Shown here: positions 34,114-43,050 of the stretch, piece after piece | How the letters are laid out: every line of letters begins with the position of its first letter | How positions within the stretch are numbered: position 1 is the stretch's first letter | Source of the DNA: Tissierella sp. P1 | Lineage (GTDB): Bacteria; Bacillota; Clostridia; Tissierellales; Tissierellaceae | Length of the DNA: 63,679 nt | NCBI RefSeq assembly: GCF_002266425.1 | Contig: NZ_NPMN01000025.1 | Location: 1-63,679, forward strand | Direction of reading: 5' to 3' | Program-made: the position numbers and the translations under genes | The notes under the pieces: model-generated | Told to the model about the DNA's origin: nothing | The model's input: the letters and a program-made list of their open reading frames with translations, nothing else | Databases searched by the model: none

Positions 34114-35139
34114 ATGAAAAAGATAATAAATTACATTTTATTAATAGTTTCACTAGGATTAACTTATTGGATCTTCTTTTATAAAAATGATTTCTCTAAT
34201 TTTCCTCAATTAATAGGTAAAACCAATAAATTTTATCTCTCCTTAGGCTTTTTATGCATAATATTATACTGGATATTTGATGCATATATAATTTATAAAA
34301 TAAGAAAGGTACTGGATATTGAAGGTAGCTTTAAATCATCTTTTATAATTACTATGATCGGTCAATATTATGGTGCAATTACACCATTTTCCAGTGGAAG
34401 TCAACCTGCACAAATCTATTTACTAATAAATAATGGTTTCCCAGTGGGAACTGTATCTTCATTAATGATAATCAGATTTTTAATTTATCAACTTGTAATT
34501 ACATTCTACTCAATATCCATGTTTATAATTAATTTTAATTTTCTACTAAATAAAGTAAAATTTGCTATACCTTTTATAGCAATTGGCTGCTTATTAAACC
34601 TTTTTATATTATTAATGATAATAGGATTTTTCCGTAATGAAAAATTGATAAAAAAAGTATCTTCCAAAGTTTTTGCTATTGGTCATAAACTAAAACTAAT
34701 AAAAGATATTAGAAAATTAGAAAATAAAATAGATAAGGGTCTTGTGGACTATACAGTTAGTATAAATCATATGAAGGAAGACAAGAGAATTACTTTACTT
34801 TTAATTTTAACTAGTTTTTTACAGCTAACATTTTACTTTTCAATAACTTACTTTGTATATTTAGCTATTGGGCTTATAGGATTTTCTTTTTTAGATATAA
34901 TTGGAATCCAATCTCTGCATTATACGGCAGTCTCTTTCATACCTACACCCGGTACTGTAGGTGCTGCAGAAGGTGGATTTTATATATTATATAATACCAT
35001 ATTTCCTAGAGAAATCTTAGTATTTGCAATGATACTATGGCGATTTATAAGCTATTATTTTGTAATAATTATGAGTGGAATAGTTACATTGGCCAATTTT
35101 ATCCACAAAAGAAAAAGAAATCAAGATAAGCATAACTAA
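34114..35139 (+). CDS. YbhN/MprF-type flippase-domain membrane protein
   Basis: 341 residues, about eight membrane helices, with MIGQYYGAITPFSSGSQPAQ and HYTAVSFIPTPGTVGAAEGG, signatures of the lysylphosphatidylglycerol-synthase TM region (PF03706). It has no C-terminal aminoacyl-transferase domain, so it is the flippase-like half only. Its paralogue is at 19597-20615. Location beside a glycolipid glycosyltransferase suggests transfer of that lipid across the membrane. Confidence 0.88.
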   Translation: MKKIINYILLIVSLGLTYWIFFYKNDFSNFPQLIGKTNKFYLSLGFLCIILYWIFDAYIIYKIRKVLDIEGSFKSSFIITMIGQYYGAITPFSSGSQPAQIYLLINNGFPVGTVSSLMIIRFLIYQLVITFYSISMFIINFNFLLNKVKFAIPFIAIGCLLNLFILLMIIGFFRNEKLIKKVSSKVFAIGHKLKLIKDIRKLENKIDKGLVDYTVSINHMKEDKRITLLLILTSFLQLTFYFSITYFVYLAIGLIGFSFLDIIGIQSLHYTAVSFIPTPGTVGAAEGGFYILYNTIFPREILVFAMILWRFISYYFVIIMSGIVTLANFIHKRKRNQDKHN

Positions 35140-35176
35140 TCATAATATCTTTTGTAAACCTCTGTATATTTTCCTG

Positions 35177-35242
35177 TTGACAATTGACTAAAATTAATTT
35201 ATTATACTATTGTAAACTATTTTTATATAATTGGTTGACAAT
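35177..35242 (+). promoter_or_regulatory. bioY promoter with BirA box
   Basis: TTGACA (35177-35182), 17 bases, TATTAT (35200-35205). Directly downstream, ATTGTAAAC (35209-35217) and GTTGACAAT (35234-35242) form the spaced inverted repeat of a BirA operator (family form TTGTTAAC-N15-GTTAACAA), ending just before AGGAGGT. Confidence 0.75.
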
Positions 35243-35255
35243 AGGAGGTAATAAA

Positions 35256-35819
35256 ATGAAATTATCTACAAGACAAATGACTCTAGTTGCTATGTTTACA
35301 GGACTTACCACTGTAGGAGCTTTTATTAGTATTCCTTTAGGTGAAGTACCTATAACCTTGCAGACTCTATTTGTTATTTTATCTGGTCTTATTTTGGGTC
35401 CTAAATTAGGTGCTTTATCTCAAATAGTCTACATATTCTTGGGTTTAGTAGGTGTACCCATATTTGCAGAATTTACTGGTGGAGTTCAAGCTATAATGAA
35501 GCCTAGCTTTGGATTTATTATTGGATTTATTTTTGCAGCTTATATTGTTGGAAAGATTGCCCATTCTGGGGAGAAAGTATCTTCTAAGAATATTTGGATT
35601 GCATCTTTAGTTGGAATCATAGTTATATATTTATTTGGTCTGCCTTATATGTATTACATACTAAACATTGTAATGGCAAAAGGTTTATCTTTCAATACGA
35701 TTATGAAAATAGGATGTCTTATTTTCTTACCTGGAGATTTTCTAAAACTTATAGTAGCTTCAGTTGTTGCAGCTAAGACTTTACCAATATTAAATAAAGC
35801 AGGGTTATCTGTAAATTAA
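35256..35819 (+). CDS. bioY: Biotin ECF transporter S component
   Basis: 187 residues, six helices. It opens STRQMTLVAMFTGLTTVGAF and contains GEVPITLQTLFVILSGLILG and LFGLPYMYYILN, all diagnostic of BioY, the biotin-binding S component. The ATG at 35256 follows ATAGGAGG; an in-frame extension upstream crosses the operator and is not used. A BirA box overlaps its start region, and a bifunctional BirA with DNA-binding domain is encoded 1.4 kb away, so it is probably repressed by biotin-loaded BirA. Confidence 0.94.
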   Translation: MKLSTRQMTLVAMFTGLTTVGAFISIPLGEVPITLQTLFVILSGLILGPKLGALSQIVYIFLGLVGVPIFAEFTGGVQAIMKPSFGFIIGFIFAAYIVGKIAHSGEKVSSKNIWIASLVGIIVIYLFGLPYMYYILNIVMAKGLSFNTIMKIGCLIFLPGDFLKLIVASVVAAKTLPILNKAGLSVN

Positions 35820-35836
35820 GATAACCCTGTTTTTTA
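35800..35836. terminator. Terminator shared by bioY and brnQ
   Basis: CAGGGTTATCT / AGATAACCCTG, an 8-base loop and a TTTTTT tail. It overlaps the last codons of bioY. Confidence 0.85.
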
Positions 35837-37126
35837 TTAATTTATTTGAATATCTGATTTGTTTGGCATCAACATTCCCAAAACAGCTCCCAATATTGCT
35901 GGAACTAGCCATGATAATCCCCATGAAGCTAAAGGCAAATATTCCACTACATGGGTAAAATATGTCCATATTTTAAATCTATATAATAATTCTAGTGTAC
36001 TTACTATTAAAGTTGCATATATCGCATGTCTATAAATATTCTTATTTGGCTTGTCACCTAAAATTATAGTTAATAAAATCATGACTATTACAACTGGATA
36101 CATGAATACAAGTATTGGTTCTGAGAAAGCAATTATAGATTCTACTCCTCTTATGGACATAATGGCACTAAATATAGTAGTTGCTATTACTATAGCCTCA
36201 TATTTTAGTTTTCCATTACTTATCTTATTGAAATATTGTCCCACTGTGGCAGTAAGTCCTATAGTAGTAGTTAAACAAGCTAAAGACACTACTATTCCAA
36301 GACCTATTTTACCAAAACTTTCTAAAGAATTATTTGCTATATTTACTATCAAATCTACCTTCTCTATATCCTTTGAAAATAATGAGCCTCCGGTAGCTCC
36401 TAAGTATCCCAATCCTCCATAAACAATAGTTAATCCTATCACTGCTACTAAACCAGCTTTTCTAGTCATGTTCATTTGCTCTTTCTCATCATCATATCCA
36501 TTTTGAATTAAGGAGGTAGTTATTATTCCGCCAAATAGTATGGAGGCTAGAGCATCCATGGTTTGATATCCGCTAATAAATCCCTCAGAAAAAGGTCTTG
36601 CAAAGCTTTCTGCCACAGGTACACCCATAGGATCAAAAAGACCCTTGATTATAATTAGACCTAATAATATAAGTAAGGCTGGTGTTAAAATCTTTCCTAT
36701 CTTATCAATTACTTCATTGGGCTTTATAACTAATAATAAGGTTATCCCAAAATAAAGTATAGAAAATATTGTAGAATTGCCATTAGGCATAATGGGTAAA
36801 ACTCCTATTTCAAAAGCAGTCGCTCCAGTCCTCGGAATTGCTAATAAGGGACCTATAGCCAAAACAACTGTTATTCCCAGAAACTTACTAAATAAAGGTG
36901 AAACTCTTCTTCCTAGTTTATCTACATCTCCTCCTGCTTTAGCAGAAGCTATTATTCCCAAAAGAGGCAGGCCAATCCCTGTAATAAAAAAACCAAACAT
37001 AGACCAATTCCATTTTTGGCCTGCCAGCAGCCCTAAAAATGGAGGGAAAATTAAGTTTCCTGCTCCAAAAAACATGGAAAACAAAGCTGCTCCTAAAATA
37101 AATGCATCATTTTTCTTTTTCTTCAC
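35837..37126 (-). CDS. brnQ: Branched-chain amino acid carrier
   Basis: 429 residues, twelve helices. LFSMFFGAGNLIFPPFLGL at the N-terminus, TRKAGLVAVIGLTIVYGGLG and LACLTTTIGLTATVGQYF are characteristic of LIVCS-family carriers, which import Leu/Ile/Val with Na+. It lies convergent to bioY and upstream of nothing else on its strand. No leucine-responsive leader or T-box is visible in the roughly 85 bases before the start; the region to birA is AT-rich. Confidence 0.93.
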   Translation of the reverse strand: MKKKKNDAFILGAALFSMFFGAGNLIFPPFLGLLAGQKWNWSMFGFFITGIGLPLLGIIASAKAGGDVDKLGRRVSPLFSKFLGITVVLAIGPLLAIPRTGATAFEIGVLPIMPNGNSTIFSILYFGITLLLVIKPNEVIDKIGKILTPALLILLGLIIIKGLFDPMGVPVAESFARPFSEGFISGYQTMDALASILFGGIITTSLIQNGYDDEKEQMNMTRKAGLVAVIGLTIVYGGLGYLGATGGSLFSKDIEKVDLIVNIANNSLESFGKIGLGIVVSLACLTTTIGLTATVGQYFNKISNGKLKYEAIVIATTIFSAIMSIRGVESIIAFSEPILVFMYPVVIVMILLTIILGDKPNKNIYRHAIYATLIVSTLELLYRFKIWTYFTHVVEYLPLASWGLSWLVPAILGAVLGMLMPNKSDIQIN

Positions 37127-37212
37127 AACAACACCTCTCTATATTTTAAAAATTATTTAAATTGTACCATAAGTCTGAAAATTGTTCAACTATTCTTATA
37201 AATTTAGTGTTG

Positions 37213-38193
37213 TTATATATATCCTTCTAATCCTCTAATAGATATTTCTCCTGAATAAATATTTTCAACAACTCCACCATCAAATTCTACGACCAAATGC
37301 CCTTCTTCATTTATGTCTAATGCCTTTCCTACTCTTACTTCATCTCCTCTGATTATTCTAATGTCTTTACCTATTAATGCAGAATTTGCTTTACATATAT
37401 CTATTGCTTCAGATATAGAGTCTTTATCTATAAAGTCTTTATATATTTTCTCAAACTCATTAAGAATATTGGCAAATAATTCTTTTCTATCTATTTCTTT
37501 GTCTTCAATTATCTTAATAGATGTAGCTTTACCTTTTAACTCTTCAGGTATATCACTTTCATCAAGATTAACATTTATACCTATCCCCATAATTACATAA
37601 TTAATCATATTTAATTCAGCACTCATCTCTGTCAATATCCCACAAATCTTTTTTCCATCTATTAATACATCATTTGGCCACTTTATCTGAGATTTTATAT
37701 TCATATTAGATAAGGCTTTATATACTGTTGCTGCACCTAATAAGGTTATCTTAGCTACCTTCATTGGATCTACTTTAGGTTTTAGAATTATACTCATCCA
37801 TATACCCTTTCCCTTTGGAGATATCCAATGTCTTCCTAATCTGCCTTTTCCTTCTTCTTGTTGCTCCGCCACTATAACAGTACCTTCTTTTTCCCCAAAA
37901 GCTATTTCCTTGGCTTTTCTATTTGTAGAATTTATCGAATTAAAATAGTATATATTTCTTCCTATAAAATCAGTATCTAAATATTCTGCCACTTCTTCAT
38001 ATGTGAGTATATCTGGAAAAGACATTATTCTATAACCTTTTCTAGGAATAGATTCTATAATATATCCATCTTCCTTCAACATATTTATGTATTTCCATAT
38101 GGCAGCACGAGTCATATGAAACTCCTTAGACATTTCTTCTCCAGATATAAAATCTTCACTGTCCTTTAGTATCTTTAGAATTTTATTTTTCAA
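37213..38193 (-). CDS. birA: Bifunctional biotin ligase/biotin repressor
   Basis: 326 residues. The N-terminal winged helix (GEEMSKEFHMTRAAIWKYIN, GYIIESIPRKGYRI) makes it a repressor-type BirA. The ligase domain has FNSINSTNRKA, the biotinyl-AMP loop GKGRLGRHWISPKGKGIW and KWPNDVLIDGKKICGIL. The TTG at 38193 follows AGGGGTG; an ORF extension upstream has no ribosome site. It attaches biotin to carboxylases and, when loaded, should bind the box before bioY. Confidence 0.94.
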   Translation of the reverse strand: MKNKILKILKDSEDFISGEEMSKEFHMTRAAIWKYINMLKEDGYIIESIPRKGYRIMSFPDILTYEEVAEYLDTDFIGRNIYYFNSINSTNRKAKEIAFGEKEGTVIVAEQQEEGKGRLGRHWISPKGKGIWMSIILKPKVDPMKVAKITLLGAATVYKALSNMNIKSQIKWPNDVLIDGKKICGILTEMSAELNMINYVIMGIGINVNLDESDIPEELKGKATSIKIIEDKEIDRKELFANILNEFEKIYKDFIDKDSISEAIDICKANSALIGKDIRIIRGDEVRVGKALDINEEGHLVVEFDGGVVENIYSGEISIRGLEGYI

Positions 38194-38293
38194 TTTATCA
38201 CCCCTTAAATCCAATGCACAATGCACAGTTCACAATTCGCAATGTATGATTCATGACTATATCTAAAAGGATACTTCCAGAATTTTAGGTTCA

Positions 38294-38329
38294 TATAAAT
38301 TGCTAGGAGAAATCTCCTAGCAATTTATA
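38294..38329. terminator. Terminator at the end of dapB
   Basis: TATAAATTGCTAGGAG / CTCCTAGCAATTTATA, a perfect 16-bp stem with a 4-base loop, overlapping the dapB stop codon. Confidence 0.8.
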
Positions 38330-39044
38330 TCTTCAATACATCCTTCATGCTATATAGTCTTGGTTCTTTTCCAATAATAAATTTAGCTGCTTCTATGGCA
38401 CCACTAGCAAAGACTTTTCTATCATAAGCCTCGTGAACAATTTTTATGGATTCTAATTCATTTATAAAGTTTGCTTCATGGTATCCAACTATATTTCCAC
38501 CTCTTATGGCATGAATACCTATCTCACCTTTTTCTCTCGGACATTCACCAAGTCTTCCATATTGGTGAGGCCTCACTTCTCCTAGACCTCTTTCTATAGA
38601 TTCTACTATGGTTACAGCACTACCTGATGGTGCATCTTTTTTTCTATTATGATGTGCTTCTATTATTTCAATATCAGTCTTATCTCCTAATATTGCAGCA
38701 GTTTGTTCCACCAATACAAATAAAAGATTCATTCCTAATGACATATTAGTTGCATGAAGAATTGGAATTTTAGTAGAGGCTCTCTTTATCTTTTGATTTT
38801 GTTCTTCACTATATCCTGTAGTACCTATTATAATTGGTAATCTTCTATCTAATCCAATTTGAAGTACCCTATCTAATGAGGATTCATGAGTAAAGTCTAG
38901 CATTACGTCAAATTTAATATCATCTGCTGGCATAGGAATCGTCCTACATAAACCATATACATTAGTCCAATAAGAATCCTGTATTGCTAATTCTTTAATT
39001 GCTTTCCCCATTTTGCCATTTATCCCATTGATTAATAAATTCAT
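38325..39044 (-). CDS. dapB: 4-hydroxy-tetrahydrodipicolinate reductase
   Basis: 239 residues. The Rossmann start reads INGINGKMGKAIKELA; DFTHES, IGTTGYSEEQN, the catalytic region EAHHNRKKDAPSGSA and the substrate site GRLGECPREKGEIGIHAIRG follow. DapB uses NAD(P)H to reduce HTPA on the path to diaminopimelate and lysine. It is the last gene of asd-dapA-dapB and lies 9 bases after dapA. Length is slightly short but complete for the family. Confidence 0.96.
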   Translation of the reverse strand: MNLLINGINGKMGKAIKELAIQDSYWTNVYGLCRTIPMPADDIKFDVMLDFTHESSLDRVLQIGLDRRLPIIIGTTGYSEEQNQKIKRASTKIPILHATNMSLGMNLLFVLVEQTAAILGDKTDIEIIEAHHNRKKDAPSGSAVTIVESIERGLGEVRPHQYGRLGECPREKGEIGIHAIRGGNIVGYHEANFINELESIKIVHEAYDRKVFASGAIEAAKFIIGKEPRLYSMKDVLKI

Positions 39045-39053
39045 ATTAACCTC

Positions 39054-39926
39054 CTAAATGATATTTAATTTCCTCATTTCTTCTGCTAGTTTATTTCTAT
39101 TTATTTCCTCCATAGGTGTTAAAGGTAATCTTAGTTCATTCTCAATATAATTCATTTCTACTAAAGCCGCTTTAACCGGTATAGGATTTACTTCACAGAA
39201 TAATAAATCTATGAATCTCTTATATTTTAACTGAAGCCTTAATGCTTCTTCCACATCCCCATTCATGAATGCTTCACACATATGCTGCATTTCTTTAGGG
39301 ATAACATTAGATGCTACAGAAATAACTCCATGACCACCGCAGGCATATATAGGTATTACCTGATCATCATTTCCTGAGTAAATCATAAAATCTTCTGGAA
39401 CTAATCTTTTTATCTCTAGTATCTGTGAAATATTGCCACTAGCTTCTTTAACTCCTATAACATTTTCCACCTTTGACATTGCTACAACCACATCTGGAGG
39501 TATATTCACTGCTGTTCTGCCAGGTACATTATATAATATAACTGGTAACTTTGTAGCATTAGCTACTGCTGTAAAATGGGCTATCATCCCTTTATTCGTA
39601 CATTTATTATAATAAGGCGTAACAATTAGTATTCCATCAGCACCTAATTCTTCTGCCTGTTTAGTATATTTAACTGCAACATCAGTACAATTAGAACCAG
39701 TACCTACTATAATTGGAATCCTCTTAGCATTTTTTTCTATTGCTGTACGAATAACTTCTTCCCTTTCTTCATAGCTAAGTGTTGAAGCCTCACCTGTTGT
39801 ACCTAATACTATTAAAGCTTGGGTTCCGTTTTCAATTTGAAAGTCAATTAGTCTTTCATAGCCATCCTTATCAAATTTTCCATTCTTAAATGGGGTAACT
39901 ATAGCAACACCTGCTCCCTTAAACAT
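39054..39926 (-). CDS. dapA: 4-hydroxy-tetrahydrodipicolinate synthase
   Basis: 290 residues, a class I aldolase-fold enzyme. GTTGEASTLSYEER, the tyrosine loop LYNVPGRTAVNI, the Schiff-base lysine in VIGVKEASGNI and YSGNDDQVIPIYACGGHGVI are all present. It condenses pyruvate with aspartate semialdehyde in the first step committed to DAP and lysine. It lies 3 bases downstream of asd, and GGAGGG of its ribosome site overlaps the asd end, so the two are coupled. Confidence 0.96.
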   Translation of the reverse strand: MFKGAGVAIVTPFKNGKFDKDGYERLIDFQIENGTQALIVLGTTGEASTLSYEEREEVIRTAIEKNAKRIPIIVGTGSNCTDVAVKYTKQAEELGADGILIVTPYYNKCTNKGMIAHFTAVANATKLPVILYNVPGRTAVNIPPDVVVAMSKVENVIGVKEASGNISQILEIKRLVPEDFMIYSGNDDQVIPIYACGGHGVISVASNVIPKEMQHMCEAFMNGDVEEALRLQLKYKRFIDLLFCEVNPIPVKAALVEMNYIENELRLPLTPMEEINRNKLAEEMRKLNII

Positions 39927-39929
39927 TAA

Positions 39930-40939
39930 CTATCCCTCCATTTTAATATTCTCTATTGCTTCTATAATTTGAACAGCATTAGTGGCTGCACCTTTTCTAA
40001 GGTTATCTGCCACTACCCAAAGAGATAACCCCTTTGGATTATAAAGATCTTTTCTTATTCTCCCTACATAGGTAAAATCTGTATTTGCTGCTTCTATAGG
40101 TGTAGGGTATCTATTCATCTCCGGGTCATCATCTACTATTATACCTTGAGATTCTTCTAATATTTCTTTAATGCTATTTATATCTACTTCTTCTTTTAGC
40201 TCCAGATAAATTGATTCACTATGACCATAAAAAACTGGAATTCTAACTGCTGTAGGATTAATTTCTATTGAATCATCTTCCAGAATCTTATGTGTTTCAT
40301 GTACCATTTTTAATTCCTCTTTTGTAAATCCATTATCATTAAATACGTCTATGTGAGGTATACAGTTTCCAGCTATTTTTCTTGGATATACTTTATTTGG
40401 ATATTCTTCATCCCTTATTTGGTTTTGTAATTCATCTATAGCTTTGTATCCACTTCCAGACACTGCTTGATAAGTAGATACTACAATCCTTTTTATACCA
40501 TATTTCCTATATAAAGGCGCTATAGCTACTATCATTTGAGTAGTAGAGCAATTTGGATTAGCTATTATTCCTCTATATCCCTTAGGACATGGGAGTTTAC
40601 TTCTGGTATTACTAAAGGTATATTCCTAACCATTCTAAAATGTGATGAATTATCTATTACCATATTACCTGCATCTCTAGCTATTGGTGCAAATTTTTCT
40701 GATATACTTCCACCTGCTGCAAATAATAGATAGTCGTACTTTTCCTTCATAACATCTTCTGTGAGAAGTTCTACTGTAATTTCTTTATTATACTTATCTA
40801 GTCTAATAATTTTTCCTGATGATTTTTCAGATGCAAAAAGTCTTAGATTCGATACAGGTAAATTTCTTTCCATAATCACTTCAATCATCTTTCGCCCTAC
40901 TGCACCTGTAGCTCCTACAATTCCAATAGTTAAACCCAT
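39930..40939 (-). pseudogene. asd: Aspartate-semialdehyde dehydrogenase, one frame break
   Basis: From ATG 40939 the frame reads MGLTIGIVGATGAVGRKMIE to IPEVNSHVL and then stops. The next frame continues KGYRGIIANPNCSTTQM (catalytic Cys in NPNCST) through KIAGNCIPHID to the end at 39930, about 336 residues in total. One missing A near 40583 (cta-aag for ctaag) joins them. Asd is needed for cell-wall DAP, and the rest is perfectly conserved, so I take the break as a sequencing error. GGAGTGA precedes the ATG. Confidence 0.92.
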
Positions 40940-41134
40940 GTTATATCACTCCTATTCTTGGGTAATTAATAGATATATTATATATCTTCTGACCTATCTA
41001 AACAAGAAATTCTTCAGTTATTGTCATACTGTTATTATATGAGAAAGCTGTTAAATATTAACTCGTATTTCTGATTATTTAGATATATAATATAATATAT
41101 TATATCAAATATATACTATTTGGGGGTGGTCTAT

Positions 41135-42919
41135 TTGTTTAGCAAAAGATTTAATATTTTATGGATTATAGTTCTACTAATTTTCATTTCTCCCACTAGT
41201 TTTGCAGATACTAGTATGAGTATTACTAGGTGGATAGTTGATTCTACTTTGAGTGATAACGGTGATTTATTTATTTCTGAAGATATTACTTTTGACTTTG
41301 AAGATAAATTTAATGGTGTATATCGTGATATCGTTATTAATGGCACAGAAGGCATTGAAAACTTAGAAGTCTATGAGATGGTACAGGGAATTGAAGTTCC
41401 ATATTCTCTTGTAGGATCTGCTAAAAAAGGAGACAAAGCTGTATTTACACAAACAGAGGAAAAAAACACCTTGAAACTAATGATATTCTCACCTTCTAAA
41501 AATGAAATGAAGACATTTCGTATCAAATACACAGTTAAAAATGTAGCTGTTAATCATATAGATACTGGAGAATTATATTATAAGTTTTTAGGGAGTGAGA
41601 ACTCTACTCCTATTGAATTTTTTACTGCCAGTATTAGGTTGCCAGATAAGAATAAAGAAAGCACTAAGATATTCGCTCATGGCCCTCTTAATGGAAGTAT
41701 AAATTTTATAGAGGATGACTTAATAAAATTAGAAGTATCTGATGTCCCTACAAATACCTTTGTAGAAGCAAGAATATTATTTCCAAATTCATTTATAAGT
41801 CAAAGTACTAATAAAGGAAATAGAACTCTTGATAATATAATGGATCAGGAATTAGCTTTGATTAGATCGGCAGAAGAAAAAGCTATATCAAAAGCCAGAA
41901 ATAAAAGTATTTTTAACAATATTGCCCTTATAGTATCGGGTTTAATTGTGGCTTTAGCTGGATTTATCTTTAATAAATTGAGACGAAATGTTGATATATA
42001 TGATTCATTGAATAGTAAGTATCCTGAGGATGTTACACCTGCTGAGCTTAGAATGCTTATGGTTTCCGTTATTGATTCTAGGGCCTTAATGACAACGATC
42101 TTTGATTCTGCAAGAAAAGGATATATCAATATAGAAGAAATTGAAAGCTCAAATAAGAAGAAAAAAGACTTTTTATTTTCAAAGACCATTAGACCAAGAA
42201 AGGACTTATTGTCTCATGAAGAATTCCTCTTTGATTGGTTATTTAATACTATTGGAAATGGCAATGTAGTTTCTACAAGAGATATAGAACAATATAGAAA
42301 AAAATCATTTGATAAATTCAATCGAGATTTTAATTCATGGCAGAAAAAGGTTAGCTCAGATTTGAAAAATAGGGATTATTATGATCCCAGCAGTAAGAAA
42401 TGGGCATTTGTAACTTTAACTATAAGTATAATATCCTTTATTGTGGGAATTATTGCTATGGTCTTTGAAGCATTCTATGGCGGAGTTTTACTTATATTGT
42501 CAATCTCACTCTTCGTATATAGCATATTTATATTTTACAGGAAATCAGATAAAGGATATATCCAATATCAACTATGGAAGGATTTCAAGAAAAATCTAGA
42601 TTATCAAGGAATAACCCTAGAAGATTACAATATAAATATAACTACAGATAAGATTTTAATCTATGCCTTAGCTCTAGGACTGCCTATGAAGTCAATAGAT
42701 AGATTTAGAGAAAGAATGCCAGAGTCACATACATCAGCCCACTGGTCTTACTGGTATTTTATGACAAATCGACATGGGGGCTCTAGTTTTGAAGATAGAT
42801 TTAACTCATCATTTTATGGAAGTTCTGCAAGTTCTACTTCCAGCTCTGTTGGAGGTGGAGGCGGCTTCTCTGGAGGCGGTGGCGGTGGTGCTGGCGGAGG
42901 AGGAGCAGGAGGGTTTTAA
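41135..42919 (+). CDS. DUF2207 membrane protein with glycine-rich tail
   Basis: 594 residues. A signal sequence (FNILWIIVLLIFISPTSFAD) precedes an extracellular beta-rich region of about 230 residues (DUF2207: RWIVDSTLSDNGDLFISEDI, FNGVYRDIVI), then a membrane helix (IALIVSGLIVALAGFIF), a cytoplasmic part with two more helices, and a tail of glycine runs (SVGGGGGFSGGGGGG) after a Ser-rich stretch. The function of DUF2207 proteins is unknown. The start is TTG 41135, 7 bases after GGGGGTGG. It is divergent from asd. Confidence 0.88.
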   Translation: MFSKRFNILWIIVLLIFISPTSFADTSMSITRWIVDSTLSDNGDLFISEDITFDFEDKFNGVYRDIVINGTEGIENLEVYEMVQGIEVPYSLVGSAKKGDKAVFTQTEEKNTLKLMIFSPSKNEMKTFRIKYTVKNVAVNHIDTGELYYKFLGSENSTPIEFFTASIRLPDKNKESTKIFAHGPLNGSINFIEDDLIKLEVSDVPTNTFVEARILFPNSFISQSTNKGNRTLDNIMDQELALIRSAEEKAISKARNKSIFNNIALIVSGLIVALAGFIFNKLRRNVDIYDSLNSKYPEDVTPAELRMLMVSVIDSRALMTTIFDSARKGYINIEEIESSNKKKKDFLFSKTIRPRKDLLSHEEFLFDWLFNTIGNGNVVSTRDIEQYRKKSFDKFNRDFNSWQKKVSSDLKNRDYYDPSSKKWAFVTLTISIISFIVGIIAMVFEAFYGGVLLILSISLFVYSIFIFYRKSDKGYIQYQLWKDFKKNLDYQGITLEDYNINITTDKILIYALALGLPMKSIDRFRERMPESHTSAHWSYWYFMTNRHGGSSFEDRFNSSFYGSSASSTSSSVGGGGGFSGGGGGGAGGGGAGGF

Positions 42920-42924
42920 AGACA

Positions 42925-43050
42925 GTGAAGAGTGAATAATTAATAGTTAAAAGGACCAGTTTTAGATTAATTAGTATATCTATAATACCTAATCTAGTAA
43001 CTGGTCCTTTTATAAAGATTTATAAATTATTCACTATTAGTCATTCACTA
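42925..43050. repeat. Nested inverted repeat / terminator between convergent genes
   Basis: Inner arms AAAAGGACCAGTT and AACTGGTCCTTTT with TTAGATTA/TAATCTAG inside. Outer imperfect arms GTGAATAATTAATAGT and ATTATTCACTATTAGTC are further out. The inner hairpin is a terminator for DUF2207 and fni. The whole resembles a small palindromic repeat element. Confidence 0.55.

Noticed and set aside
40940..41134. Possible lysine riboswitch upstream of asd-dapA-dapB
   Set aside because: The 195-base divergent region is too short to hold an L-box plus terminator and shows none of its conserved stems.
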